A DNA stretch of 5,534 bases from an uncultured Anaerolineae bacterium (GTDB lineage Bacteria > Chloroflexota > Anaerolineae > Anaerolineales > Villigracilaceae), in the NCBI GenBank assembly GCA_903882765.1, contig CAIRYE010000327.1:1-5534 (forward strand), in the 5' to 3' direction. Under the pieces are notes generated by a model. That model saw nothing but the letters and a program-made list of their open reading frames with translations. It made no database searches and had not been told where the DNA came from. Positions 1 through 5,534 of this stretch are shown piece after piece (the stretch's first letter is position 1; the number at the start of each line of letters is the position of its first letter). A program made the translations under genes and the position numbers.

Positions 1-2
1 AA

Positions 3-109
3 CCTTCTTTTATCCGGACTTTAACCGTCGGCTCCAGAAATACGCTGGATCATGCACAATGTGCTCGTGGGCTTTACCACCGATCGGGAATTTCACCCTG
101 CCCCGAAGG
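3..109 (-). promoter_or_regulatory. FMN riboswitch aptamer (RFN element), reading out of the left edge
   Basis: Binds flavin mononucleotide in the nascent mRNA and normally switches off riboflavin synthesis or uptake genes. On the minus strand the RFN core is almost exact: GGGGCAGGGUGAAAUUCCCG (about 104-85), then GAUCGGUGGUAAAGCCC, and on the 3' side GGAGCCGACGG followed by AAAGUCCGGAU. The closing helix P1 is CCUUC (109-105) with GAAGG (7-3). A variable GCAC/GUGC hairpin (about 64-54) and a UCCAG/CUGGA arm lie between. One core base differs from the usual GGUGAAAG (here GGUUAAAG). The aptamer ends two bases from the window edge, so the expression platform and the controlled gene lie outside. 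By family knowledge that gene is likely rib biosynthesis or a riboflavin transporter. Recognition rests on memory of the consensus, not a covariance search. Confidence 0.95.
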
Positions 110-111
110 CT

Positions 112-131
112 GGCCCCTCAAGTGAGAGGCC
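112..131 (-). other. Hairpin between ferredoxin stop and FMN riboswitch
   Basis: An inverted repeat with GGCC-U-CUC arms (one U·G wobble) and a four-base loop, giving an 8-bp stem. It starts 20 nt past the ferredoxin stop and ends 3 nt before riboswitch P1. No U-tract follows it (next bases are AGCCUUCGGGG), so it is not a canonical intrinsic terminator. It may protect the ferredoxin mRNA 3' end, terminate weakly, or be the first hairpin of the riboswitch leader. Confidence 0.5.
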
Positions 132-150
132 ATAATATTTAATTGTTAAG

Positions 151-336
151 TTAGGCCTTGATGATGCAGTCTACTGGGCAAACATCAGAGCAGCGTGGGG
201 CATCGTAATGACCAATGCATTCCACACAAGTATTGGGGTTGATCACATAAATGTCACCATCGGTGATGGATTCGGTAGGACATTCGGGTAAGCAGGCACC
301 GCAAGCGATGCAGTCGTCAAGAATTTTCATTGCCAT
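151..336 (-). CDS. 2[4Fe-4S] ferredoxin, YfhL/Allochromatium type
   Basis: Small cytoplasmic electron carrier of 61 residues, with no signal peptide or membrane segment. The first cluster motif is C9-x2-C12-x2-C15-x3-C19-P. The second is C37-x2-C40-x8-C49-x3-C53-P. The widened x8 spacing, with the CxECIGHYDAPRC signature, separates the YfhL/Allochromatium subgroup from clostridial ferredoxins, which have x2 there; clusters of this subgroup are known for very low reduction potentials. A ninth cysteine, C57, lies near the C-terminus and is not needed for either cluster motif. The first ATG is preferred because AGGAGA lies 8 nt upstream (350-345); the third codon is also Met. It has a candidate promoter of its own after the carboxypeptidase gene, and an FMN riboswitch begins 42 nt past its stop. 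Its redox partner cannot be told from this window. Confidence 0.95.
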   Translation of the reverse strand: MAMKILDDCIACGACLPECPTESITDGDIYVINPNTCVECIGHYDAPRCSDVCPVDCIIKA

Positions 337-367
337 AGTAATTTTCTCCTATTTTTATGTTCATCCT

Positions 368-392
368 TACCTGCTATTCTACTGTACAGGTA
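368..392 (-). repeat. Short inverted repeat in the ferredoxin leader
   Basis: Six-base arms TACCTG (392-387) and CAGGTA (373-368) flank a 13-nt centre. The upstream part overlaps a perfect 8-bp palindrome, CTGTACAG (389-382). The centre contains TAGAAT (381-376), a possible alternative -10 with no good -35. It could be a protein-binding operator or a weak mRNA hairpin; short repeats like this also occur by chance. Confidence 0.3.
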
Positions 393-409
393 GGCTTTAA
401 CTTGTCCTT

Positions 410-438
410 ATTATAGTTTATTTATAAAAGGTTAATGT
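410..438 (-). promoter_or_regulatory. Candidate promoter for the ferredoxin gene
   Basis: A perfect -10 TATAAT (415-410) lies 25 nt past the carboxypeptidase stop. The best -35 at a 17-bp spacing is ACATTA (438-433), which is weak, and there is no extended TG. Transcription would start near 403, giving a leader of about 67 nt. The AT-rich surroundings make chance hexamers likely, so this is a moderate call. No intrinsic terminator is visible after the carboxypeptidase, so read-through from it is also possible. Confidence 0.4.
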
Positions 439-439
439 T

Positions 440-1954
440 CTAAATGTCATAAAGTTCACCGTATTTCGTCATAAGGTACTCGATGTACGGCTTGATGGTC
501 AATTCACTGCCAGTGGCGCGCTTGGTCAATTCGTTAGCGGTAAACTTGCGGCCGTGCTGATAGATATTTGCGCGCAACCAGTGGTGCAGGTTTGTAAAGT
601 TGCCTTTTGTCATATCCTGGCTAATAGAAGGATGAGCGGCTAAGGCGCTTTTGTAATATTGAGCGCTAAGGATATTGCCCAAGGTGTAGCCTTGGAAAGC
701 CCCACCGATGAAACCGCCGTACCAATGTACGTCCTGCATACAACCGTTCTTATCTTCGGGTGGAGTGATCCCAAAATCATGGAAGAAGCGGGCGTTCCAA
801 GCTTCGGGCAGGTCCTTGATGGCCAATTTACCTTCCAGCATCTGCATTTCAAGATCGAATCGAAGCATCACATGCAGGTTGTAGGTCACTTCATCAGCGT
901 CGGTGCGAATGAGGGAGCGTTCTACCTTGTTGATACCCTTGTAAAATTGATCCAATGACACTTTCGATAACTGTGCCGGGAACTCCTCTTGTATCTTGGG
1001 GAAGAAATATTCCCAAAAGCCTTTGCTGCGGCCAACAAGGTTTTCCCAAGTGCGGGATTGACTCTCGTGCACGCCAGAGGAAGTTCCTCCGCCGAGGGGG
1101 CCGGCTTCGTATTTTAGATCAATACCTTGTTCGTACATGGCATGGCCGGCTTCGTGGATATTACTGAACAAGGCCTCGCCCAGGTAATTTTCTTTTACAC
1201 GGGTGGTGATGCGCACATCGGTAAGCGAGAATTTGGTCATGAATGGGTGATGGGTTTTGTCGATGCGTCCGCGGTTGAAATCGTAGCCTAATTTGCGCAC
1301 AACGCTTTCGCCAAATTTAAGTTGTTGCTCTTCCGGGTAAACTTCGTGCATAAAGCTGTCATCGGCAGCGGGTTGGGATGTGATGGCTTTTACGATCGGC
1401 ACCAATTCATCACGCAGCTCAGAAAAAAGCTTTTTGACTGTCGAAGCTTTCATGCCTTGATCAGATACATCGATCAGGGGATCAGCGATATGTTCGTATC
1501 CTGGAAAAAAATCGGCATACCTTCGGCTAAGGTCGAGGGTCTTCTCCAAATACGGCTGCACCTTGCTGAAATCATTTTCTGGGCGTGCTTCTGCCCACGC
1601 TTGGTAAGAGTTGGTGCTGTGGATGTTGAATTCCATCAGAAATTCTGGCGGCACTCGGGTGGCATGCTCATAATCTCGTCGGGTGACGCGGATCAAACTG
1701 GCGTCATCCGATTCGTAAGGCAGACTTTCCTCATACTTGGCAAGGTCATCCAGAAGCTTTCCGATGGCCGGGTCAATAAACTTCTCCTGTGTGATCTTGG
1801 CGAGGGTGGCCAATTGCCTGCCACGGGCATCAGCGCCGCCATTTGGCATATAGGTCAATTGATCCCAGTTTAATAAAGAACCGGCCATCTCAAGGTCGTT
1901 TACCTCAGATAATCGGGCACGTAATTCAGCGATCTTCTTTTGTTCATCAGACAT
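440..1954 (-). CDS. Metallocarboxypeptidase, family M32 (thermostable carboxypeptidase 1 type)
   Basis: Zinc-type carboxypeptidase that removes C-terminal amino acids from peptides, probably in cytoplasmic peptide turnover. No signal peptide is seen. Counting from the ATG at 1954 (504 residues, the usual M32 size of about 500), all five family motifs are present in order: DVRIT (246-250), zinc site HEAGH (267-271), HESQ (296-299, whose Glu is the expected third zinc ligand), IRTDAD (349-354) and GCMQDVHW (404-411). Three consecutive ATG codons open the frame (1960, 1957, 1954). AGGAG occupies 1965-1961, directly against the first ATG but 6 nt before the third, so the third is chosen; starting at 1960 would add two Met. 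The gene follows the valS terminator and appears to have its own promoter. The common fold is helical with a deep groove that limits substrate size. Chain is intact, with no missing key residue. Confidence 0.96.
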   Translation of the reverse strand: MSDEQKKIAELRARLSEVNDLEMAGSLLNWDQLTYMPNGGADARGRQLATLAKITQEKFIDPAIGKLLDDLAKYEESLPYESDDASLIRVTRRDYEHATRVPPEFLMEFNIHSTNSYQAWAEARPENDFSKVQPYLEKTLDLSRRYADFFPGYEHIADPLIDVSDQGMKASTVKKLFSELRDELVPIVKAITSQPAADDSFMHEVYPEEQQLKFGESVVRKLGYDFNRGRIDKTHHPFMTKFSLTDVRITTRVKENYLGEALFSNIHEAGHAMYEQGIDLKYEAGPLGGGTSSGVHESQSRTWENLVGRSKGFWEYFFPKIQEEFPAQLSKVSLDQFYKGINKVERSLIRTDADEVTYNLHVMLRFDLEMQMLEGKLAIKDLPEAWNARFFHDFGITPPEDKNGCMQDVHWYGGFIGGAFQGYTLGNILSAQYYKSALAAHPSISQDMTKGNFTNLHHWLRANIYQHGRKFTANELTKRATGSELTIKPYIEYLMTKYGELYDI

Positions 1955-1989
1955 CATCATCTCCTAAGGGTGCGTATTCGAGTATATCC

Positions 1990-2018
1990 ATTCTACCCAA
2001 AAAAAAGGTCGAGGACAA
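1990..2018 (-). promoter_or_regulatory. Candidate promoter for the M32 carboxypeptidase, overlapping the valS terminator
   Basis: -35 TTGTCC (2018-2013, four of six consensus bases) and -10 TAGAAT (1995-1990, five of six) are separated by exactly 17 bp. Transcription would start near 1983, about 30 nt before the chosen ATG. The -35 lies in the loop and 3' arm of the terminator hairpin, and the spacer includes its U-tract. A second possible -10, TATACT (1986-1981), has only a poor -35. Confidence 0.5.
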
Positions 2019-2030
2019 TTGTCCTCGACC
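1999..2030 (-). terminator. Intrinsic terminator after valS
   Basis: A perfect 10-bp stem, GGTCGAGGAC (2030-2021) with GTCCTCGACC (2016-2007), closes an AATT loop. Eight consecutive T residues on the minus strand (2006-1999) follow immediately. It begins 7 nt past the valS stop codon and should end the T-box/dinB-like/valS transcript. The palindrome has no T-run on the plus-strand side, so it works in one direction. Confidence 0.95.
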
Positions 2031-2036
2031 AGTAAA

Positions 2037-4736
2037 TTACTTCAATTGGGCTTTTAGTTTCTCGGCTGTCTCTTTATAGTTCGCCAGCTTCTCGTGCTCT
2101 TTTGCCACAACCGCGGCAGGAGCTTTTTTGCCGAAATCGCTGCCAAGCAGTTTTTCGAGCCGTTCGATGTGGCTTTCCACTTCGCTGAGCTCTTTTGCTA
2201 AGCGGGCTTTTTCCTCCTCGCTATCCACGATATCGGCCAGGGGCAGGTGAATTTCAACCTTGCCGGCGATCAACGCGATATGCCCTTCAGGGCTGGCGGG
2301 CAGGCTTTCAACGATGTTAACTTTTTCGACATCCAAGCCAGCCAACACTGTGATCAGCTTTTGTTCACCTTTGCATAAACCGCTTTGGTCCACCAAGGTG
2401 GCGGCTAGTCTCAGGCTTGGTTTCACGTTCTTTTCGCTGCGTAGGTTACGAATGGAGCGGATGATCTCTTGGATCTGCTCAAAGCTGGAAATCTTGTTTT
2501 CTTCCCACCCTTCGGCGTCTTTTGCTTCAGGCCAGCTTGCGATCATCAGTACTTCAGGCCATGCATCCACGCTTTTTCGTAAGGCGGAACCTTGTGTCGC
2601 TTTTTTTAGGTGGGACCACACTTCTTCGGTGACAAAGGGCGTGAAGGGGTGCAATAATCTTAGGGAGGCATCGAAGACACGCAAGAGTGTGTCTGCGGTC
2701 TTATATGCTCGCGCTCCACCTTCGGTCATCTGGATCTTGGCGATCTCGAGATACCAATCGGCAAAGTCACTCCATAAGAAGTCGTAGATCATTTGGCCAG
2801 CCTGCCCATATTGGAAGGTTTGGAAAAGCCGTTCCACATCGCGGGTGAGGTTTTGCAGTTTTGCCCAGATCCAACTATCAGCTAAGGTCCAATCGATCTC
2901 GCCTTCGCTTCCCTCTTCCACAGCGGTGATGGTGTTGATGACGAAACGGCCGGCGTTCCATAGTTTATTGGCAAAGTTGCGATTCGACTCTACCTTCTTG
3001 ATCGAGAGGTTCGAATCCTTACCCGGGGTGCTGCCCACTAACATGGTAAAGCGCAGCGCGTCGGTGCCAAGTTCATCCATAACCGTCAGCGGGTCGATCA
3101 CGTTGCCTTTGGTCTTGCTCATTTTTTGGCCATGCTCATCGCGAATGAGCCCGTGTAGGTAAATGGTGTGGAAGGGTGCTTCCTCAGTAAATTCCAATCC
3201 GCTCATGATCATTCGGGCAACCCAGAAGAACAGAATATCGTAGCCGGTCTCCATATAGCTGGTTGGGTAGAAATAGCCTAGATCAGGTGTTTTATCTGGC
3301 CAGCCCAAGGTGCTAAAAGGCCAAAGGCCGGAGGAGAACCAAGTATCCAACACATCAGGGTCTTGTTCGATCTTGCTGCTGCCACAGTGGACGCAACCGC
3401 TAGGGTCTTGGCGGGTGCAGGTCTCTTTGCCGCAATCGGCGCAATACCACACCGGGATTCGGTGCCCCCACCAAAGCTGGCGGCTGATACACCAATCGTT
3501 AATATTCTCGAGCCAGTTAAAATACACTTTTTCAAAGTGGTCAGGCACGATCTTGATATCGCCATTCTTGACTGCTAACAAGCCTTTTTCGGCTTGTTCC
3601 TGAATGCGCACAAACCACTGGGTGGAGATCATTGGTTCGATAATCTCGCCGCCGCGTTGTGAGCGTGGAACATTGAGCGTATAAGGTTCTTCTTTCACCA
3701 CTAGGTCGGCGGCCTTCATATCGGCCCAAAGCGCTTTTCGGCACTCGAAGCGGTCCATTCCGGCGTACTTTCCGCCGATCTCTGTCACTTTGGCGGCTTT
3801 ATCTAGCATGGATAGCACCGGTAAGTTGTGGCGTTGGCCGATCTCGTAGTCGTTGGGGTCGTGGCCTGGTGTGATCTTAAGCGCGCCGGTACCAAACTCG
3901 CGGGTAACGTACTCATCGCCGATCACCGGTATCTCGCGGCCAAGCATGGGAACGATCACGAGGCGGCCGATCAGTTTTTGGTAGCGTTCATCCTCTGGGT
4001 GAACCGCCACGGCGGTATCGCCAAGAATGGTCTCAGGGCGGGTGGTTGCGACGGGGATGAACTCGGTAGGAGCGCTGCCATCCAGGGATTTCACCATGTA
4101 TTTGAAGTAATACAGTGTACCGGGCTCTTCTGAGTACTCCACTTCAAGGTCCGAGACAGCCGTCTTAAGGCCGGGGCTCCAGTTGATCAGGCGCGGGCCG
4201 CGGTAGATCTTGCCGGCTTCGTACAGGCGCACAAAGGCTTCGCGCACGGCCTTTGAGAGACCCTCATCCATGGTAAAGCGTTCGCGAGTCCAATCGCAAC
4301 TGGCACCCAACCGCCGTATTTGGCTGGTGATCATGCCGCCATATTTGTTTTTCCATTCCCAGGTTCGGCGTAAAAATTCCTCGCGTCCAACCTCTTCTCG
4401 GCTGGTACCTTCCTTAAGAAGCTGGCGCTCCACCATCAACTGGGTGGCGATGCCAGCGTGGTCAGTGCCTGGCACCCATAGCGCGCTGTATCCCTTCATA
4501 CGGTGGTAGCGGATCATCAGGTCTTCTATACTGACGAACATAGCATGACCGGTGTGTAACTCGCCGGTAACGTTGGGTGGTGGTATGGCGATGGTGAAGG
4601 GCTTGACGGTGGGGTCAAAATTTGGTTTATTGGGATCATTATGCGGTTGAAAGTAACCGCCTTTTTCCCACATCTCATAGATGCGTTTTTCAGTGTCTTT
4701 AAAATCGTATGCTTTTGGCAGTTCGTATGTGCTCAT
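2037..4736 (-). CDS. valS: Valine--tRNA ligase (ValRS)
   Basis: Cytoplasmic class I aminoacyl-tRNA synthetase that charges tRNA-Val with valine using ATP and hydrolyses mischarged Thr-tRNA-Val. The 899-residue length is normal. The HIGH-type ATP motif is HTGH (61-64) after PPPNVTGEL. The CP1 editing domain spans roughly 200-360, with TTRPETILGD (231-240) and GTGALKITPGHDPND (282-296). A CxxC...CxxC zinc knuckle uses C432, C435, C448 and C451. DVLDTWFSS (461-469) is the usual catalytic-core segment. The second ATP motif is KMSKT (538-542), a tolerated variant of KMSKS. The anticodon-binding helical domain covers about 615-770, and a charged C-terminal coiled-coil arm (about 838-899), typical of ValRS and absent from IleRS, ends the protein. 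GGAG (4745-4742) lies 5 nt before the ATG. The gene starts 16 nt after the dinB-like stop, so both share the upstream T-box, whose valine specifier matches this product. Confidence 0.99.
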   Translation of the reverse strand: MSTYELPKAYDFKDTEKRIYEMWEKGGYFQPHNDPNKPNFDPTVKPFTIAIPPPNVTGELHTGHAMFVSIEDLMIRYHRMKGYSALWVPGTDHAGIATQLMVERQLLKEGTSREEVGREEFLRRTWEWKNKYGGMITSQIRRLGASCDWTRERFTMDEGLSKAVREAFVRLYEAGKIYRGPRLINWSPGLKTAVSDLEVEYSEEPGTLYYFKYMVKSLDGSAPTEFIPVATTRPETILGDTAVAVHPEDERYQKLIGRLVIVPMLGREIPVIGDEYVTREFGTGALKITPGHDPNDYEIGQRHNLPVLSMLDKAAKVTEIGGKYAGMDRFECRKALWADMKAADLVVKEEPYTLNVPRSQRGGEIIEPMISTQWFVRIQEQAEKGLLAVKNGDIKIVPDHFEKVYFNWLENINDWCISRQLWWGHRIPVWYCADCGKETCTRQDPSGCVHCGSSKIEQDPDVLDTWFSSGLWPFSTLGWPDKTPDLGYFYPTSYMETGYDILFFWVARMIMSGLEFTEEAPFHTIYLHGLIRDEHGQKMSKTKGNVIDPLTVMDELGTDALRFTMLVGSTPGKDSNLSIKKVESNRNFANKLWNAGRFVINTITAVEEGSEGEIDWTLADSWIWAKLQNLTRDVERLFQTFQYGQAGQMIYDFLWSDFADWYLEIAKIQMTEGGARAYKTADTLLRVFDASLRLLHPFTPFVTEEVWSHLKKATQGSALRKSVDAWPEVLMIASWPEAKDAEGWEENKISSFEQIQEIIRSIRNLRSEKNVKPSLRLAATLVDQSGLCKGEQKLITVLAGLDVEKVNIVESLPASPEGHIALIAGKVEIHLPLADIVDSEEEKARLAKELSEVESHIERLEKLLGSDFGKKAPAAVVAKEHEKLANYKETAEKLKAQLK

Positions 4737-4752
4737 TCGTTCTCCATTCGGT

Positions 4753-5211
4753 TTATTGGGTAGGCGCTGAGCTTACCCAGTCAAGATCAATATTGCTTTG
4801 GCCCAAGCGTTCATACAATTCGCCGGCATGTTGCTGGATGTGCCGAATATTGTAGAACTGTAATTCCAGTTTATTGAAAGGCAGCCAATCAAAACCGGAT
4901 GGCGCATTCAGATCAAGTGTGGGGACCAAAACAGCCACCTGCTGTTGCACAAAGGTCAGGTACTCCAAAACCTCGGCTTGGGAAAACGCCGCCCCATTAT
5001 CTGGCTCATGGTGTTTCTCCCAAGGCATAAAATGCTGTTCGCTTTTCTGTAAATAAAGATGAGCGTAATAGAGGGCGTGGTAGGCCTTCCTCCAGCATTC
5101 TTCCATTTCACCCGGCAAGTTCCACAAGCCTGCCGGGCATTTTACGATAGCCTGTTTAAGCATATCTAAAGCCGCCAGCATTTGTGATTGGATGATGTCC
5201 GTTGCATTCAT
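4753..5211 (-). CDS. DinB/YfiT-like putative metal-dependent protein
   Basis: 152 residues, the usual length for a DinB-superfamily four-helix bundle. Enzymes of this fold include metal-dependent thiol transferases (bacillithiol and mycothiol types), but many members have no known activity. Candidate metal ligands are H45 in AYHALYYAHLYL, and H124 and H128 in the RHIQQHAGEL segment; this H...HxxxH pattern is the superfamily hallmark. That last segment resembles the RHVQEHAAQL form of a common uncharacterised subgroup. No signal peptide or membrane segment is seen. GGAG (5221-5218) lies 6 nt before the ATG, supporting this start. The gene is first after the T-box terminator and ends 16 nt before valS, so it should be induced with valS when tRNA-Val is uncharged. 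No substrate or direct link to valine can be read from the sequence. The fold call is fairly secure; enzymatic function is unknown. Confidence 0.8.
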   Translation of the reverse strand: MNATDIIQSQMLAALDMLKQAIVKCPAGLWNLPGEMEECWRKAYHALYYAHLYLQKSEQHFMPWEKHHEPDNGAAFSQAEVLEYLTFVQQQVAVLVPTLDLNAPSGFDWLPFNKLELQFYNIRHIQQHAGELYERLGQSNIDLDWVSSAPTQ

Positions 5212-5221
5212 AGATCACTCC

Positions 5222-5484
5222 ATTAAATTAAAAAGCGCCTCGTCCAAATGAGGACGAAAGACGCAATATCCTTCCGCGGTACCACCTCTGTTCGCCAAAA
5301 ACGGCGCTCTTATTGGCAGCAACTAACTGCCTTTCGCTATAACGGGCTACCCGTGCTGTTCTAATCACCAAAAAGGTTTTCTTCAGCAAGCCTTGCCCGG
5401 GCTACGTTCAGGAGGTTTTGAAGCGAGATCTTTCACCGTTCGATCTCTTCTCTGACAACAAATCCTTCCTTACTCTTCCCGTGC
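5222..5484 (-). promoter_or_regulatory. T-box leader, valine-specific (tRNA-Val sensing riboswitch)
   Basis: Nascent-RNA element that binds uncharged tRNA-Val and permits transcription of the downstream dinB-like gene and valS. The T-box is GAGGUGGUACCGCG (5288-5275). Its UGGU (5284-5281) pairs with a tRNA ending ACCA, matching the A discriminator of tRNA-Val. Stem I closes with GCACGGG (5484-5478) against CCCGGGC (5401-5395), with one A·G mismatch. The next helix, AGG-A-AGG/CCUCCU, leaves a specifier loop with AAGAGUA on the 5' side (loop-E AGUA) and GAACGUAG on the 3' side. This places GUA, a valine codon, at 5405-5403. Above it, GAGAUC/GAUCUC carries the distal loop with GGUGAAA. Downstream arms include ACGGG/CCCGU and GGCAG/CUGCC. 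In the antiterminator, GAGG and GCG (flanking the UGGUACC bulge) pair with CGUCCUC (5256-5250), which overlaps the terminator 5' arm. The foldings were made by eye. Confidence 0.96.
5230..5264 (-). terminator. Regulated T-box terminator hairpin
   Basis: The 5' arm (5264-5252) begins GCGU and ends UUCGUCC; the 3' arm (5245-5235) is GGACGAGGCGC. They pair with a small bulge and a loop of about six bases, and are followed by UUUUU (5234-5230) and more A/U. CGUCC in the 5' arm is also needed by the T-box antiterminator, so the two folds exclude each other. The ribosome binding site of the dinB-like gene begins 9 nt after the U-run. Confidence 0.92.
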
Positions 5485-5488
5485 GGTC

Positions 5489-5518
5489 ATTATAGCATTT
5501 TGGGGGGATAGGCGTCAA
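5489..5518 (-). promoter_or_regulatory. Promoter of the T-box / dinB-like / valS unit
   Basis: -35 TTGACG (5518-5513, five of six consensus bases) and a perfect -10 TATAAT (5494-5489) are separated by 18 bp. A TGC just before the -10 makes it an extended -10. Transcription should start near 5483-5482, which is where the first strand of T-box Stem I begins. This agreement strongly supports the call. Confidence 0.88.
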
Positions 5519-5534
5519 GCAGCGCGGAGAGTGT

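Noticed and set aside
132..137. Possible -10 TATTAT ahead of the FMN riboswitch
   Set aside because: No reasonable -35 at 16-18 bp (the position reads CAAGGC), and the TTAACA nearby is only 6 bp away.
410..430. Possible terminator for the carboxypeptidase in CCTTTTAT...ATAATAAGG
   Set aside because: Only the outer four base pairs match and no GC-rich stem or proper U-tract forms.
538..542. KMSKT instead of KMSKS in ValRS as a sign of inactivity
   Set aside because: Ser-to-Thr at the last position is a common tolerated variant in class I synthetases, and every other motif is intact. These are valS residue numbers, not bases.
659..958. 99-codon plus-strand frame, and the overlapping frames up to 1167
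   Set aside because: Antisense to the conserved C-terminal half of the M32 gene, with no domain recognised.
1322..1873. 183-codon open frame on the plus strand
   Set aside because: It lies wholly antisense to the M32 carboxypeptidase, has no recognisable domain and no upstream ribosome binding site that I could identify, and is explained as a shadow of a real gene.
2260..2787. 175-codon open frame on the plus strand
   Set aside because: Antisense to valS with low-complexity, non-family-like composition; the valS motifs on the other strand are unambiguous.
4210..4509. 99-codon plus-strand frame
   Set aside because: Antisense to the N-terminal catalytic region of valS; its product is rich in Arg and Ser, as expected of a shadow frame.
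1..5534. CRISPR array, insertion sequence, tRNA/rRNA gene, phage or defence genes
   Set aside because: No regularly spaced repeats, transposase-like frame, paired terminal repeats or tRNA-like cloverleaf was seen. The window is filled by four housekeeping-type genes and their leaders.

Overview
All four protein genes lie on the minus strand, so the window reads from right (5534) to left (1). It is ordinary chromosomal housekeeping DNA of a bacterium that uses Gram-positive-style RNA regulation. It carries a tRNA-sensing T-box leader, an FMN riboswitch, AGGAG-type ribosome binding sites, sigma-A-like promoters and a textbook intrinsic terminator. The protein styles (YfhL-type ferredoxin, M32 carboxypeptidase, ValRS with a DinB-like companion) fit Chloroflexota such as Anaerolineae, or possibly a Firmicute. 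That placement is an inference from general resemblance; no taxonomic marker is present.

Layout in transcription order. Positions 5534-5482 hold a strong promoter: TTGACG, 18-bp spacer, extended -10 TGCTATAAT. Positions 5484-5222 hold a complete T-box leader with Stem I, a GUA (valine) specifier codon, the T-box bulge and a competing terminator. Next come a DinB/YfiT-like putative metal-binding protein (5211-4753) and, 16 nt later, valS (4736-2037). A 10-bp hairpin with eight U residues (2030-1999) ends this unit. A family M32 metallocarboxypeptidase (1954-440) follows with its own likely promoter, whose -35 appears to sit inside the terminator hairpin. A small 2[4Fe-4S] ferredoxin of the YfhL type (336-151) also has a candidate promoter of its own. 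At the left edge (109-3) is an FMN riboswitch aptamer pointing out of the window, so the next gene, not visible here, is probably for riboflavin synthesis or uptake.

How the parts work together: uncharged tRNA-Val should stabilise the antiterminator and allow transcription of the dinB-like gene and valS together, coupling ValRS supply to valine charging. The DinB-like gene is therefore under valine-tRNA control, which is the most interesting feature here. The carboxypeptidase, ferredoxin and riboflavin-related transcription unit look like separate neighbouring units. I found no mobile element, CRISPR array, tRNA/rRNA gene or clearly new multi-gene system.
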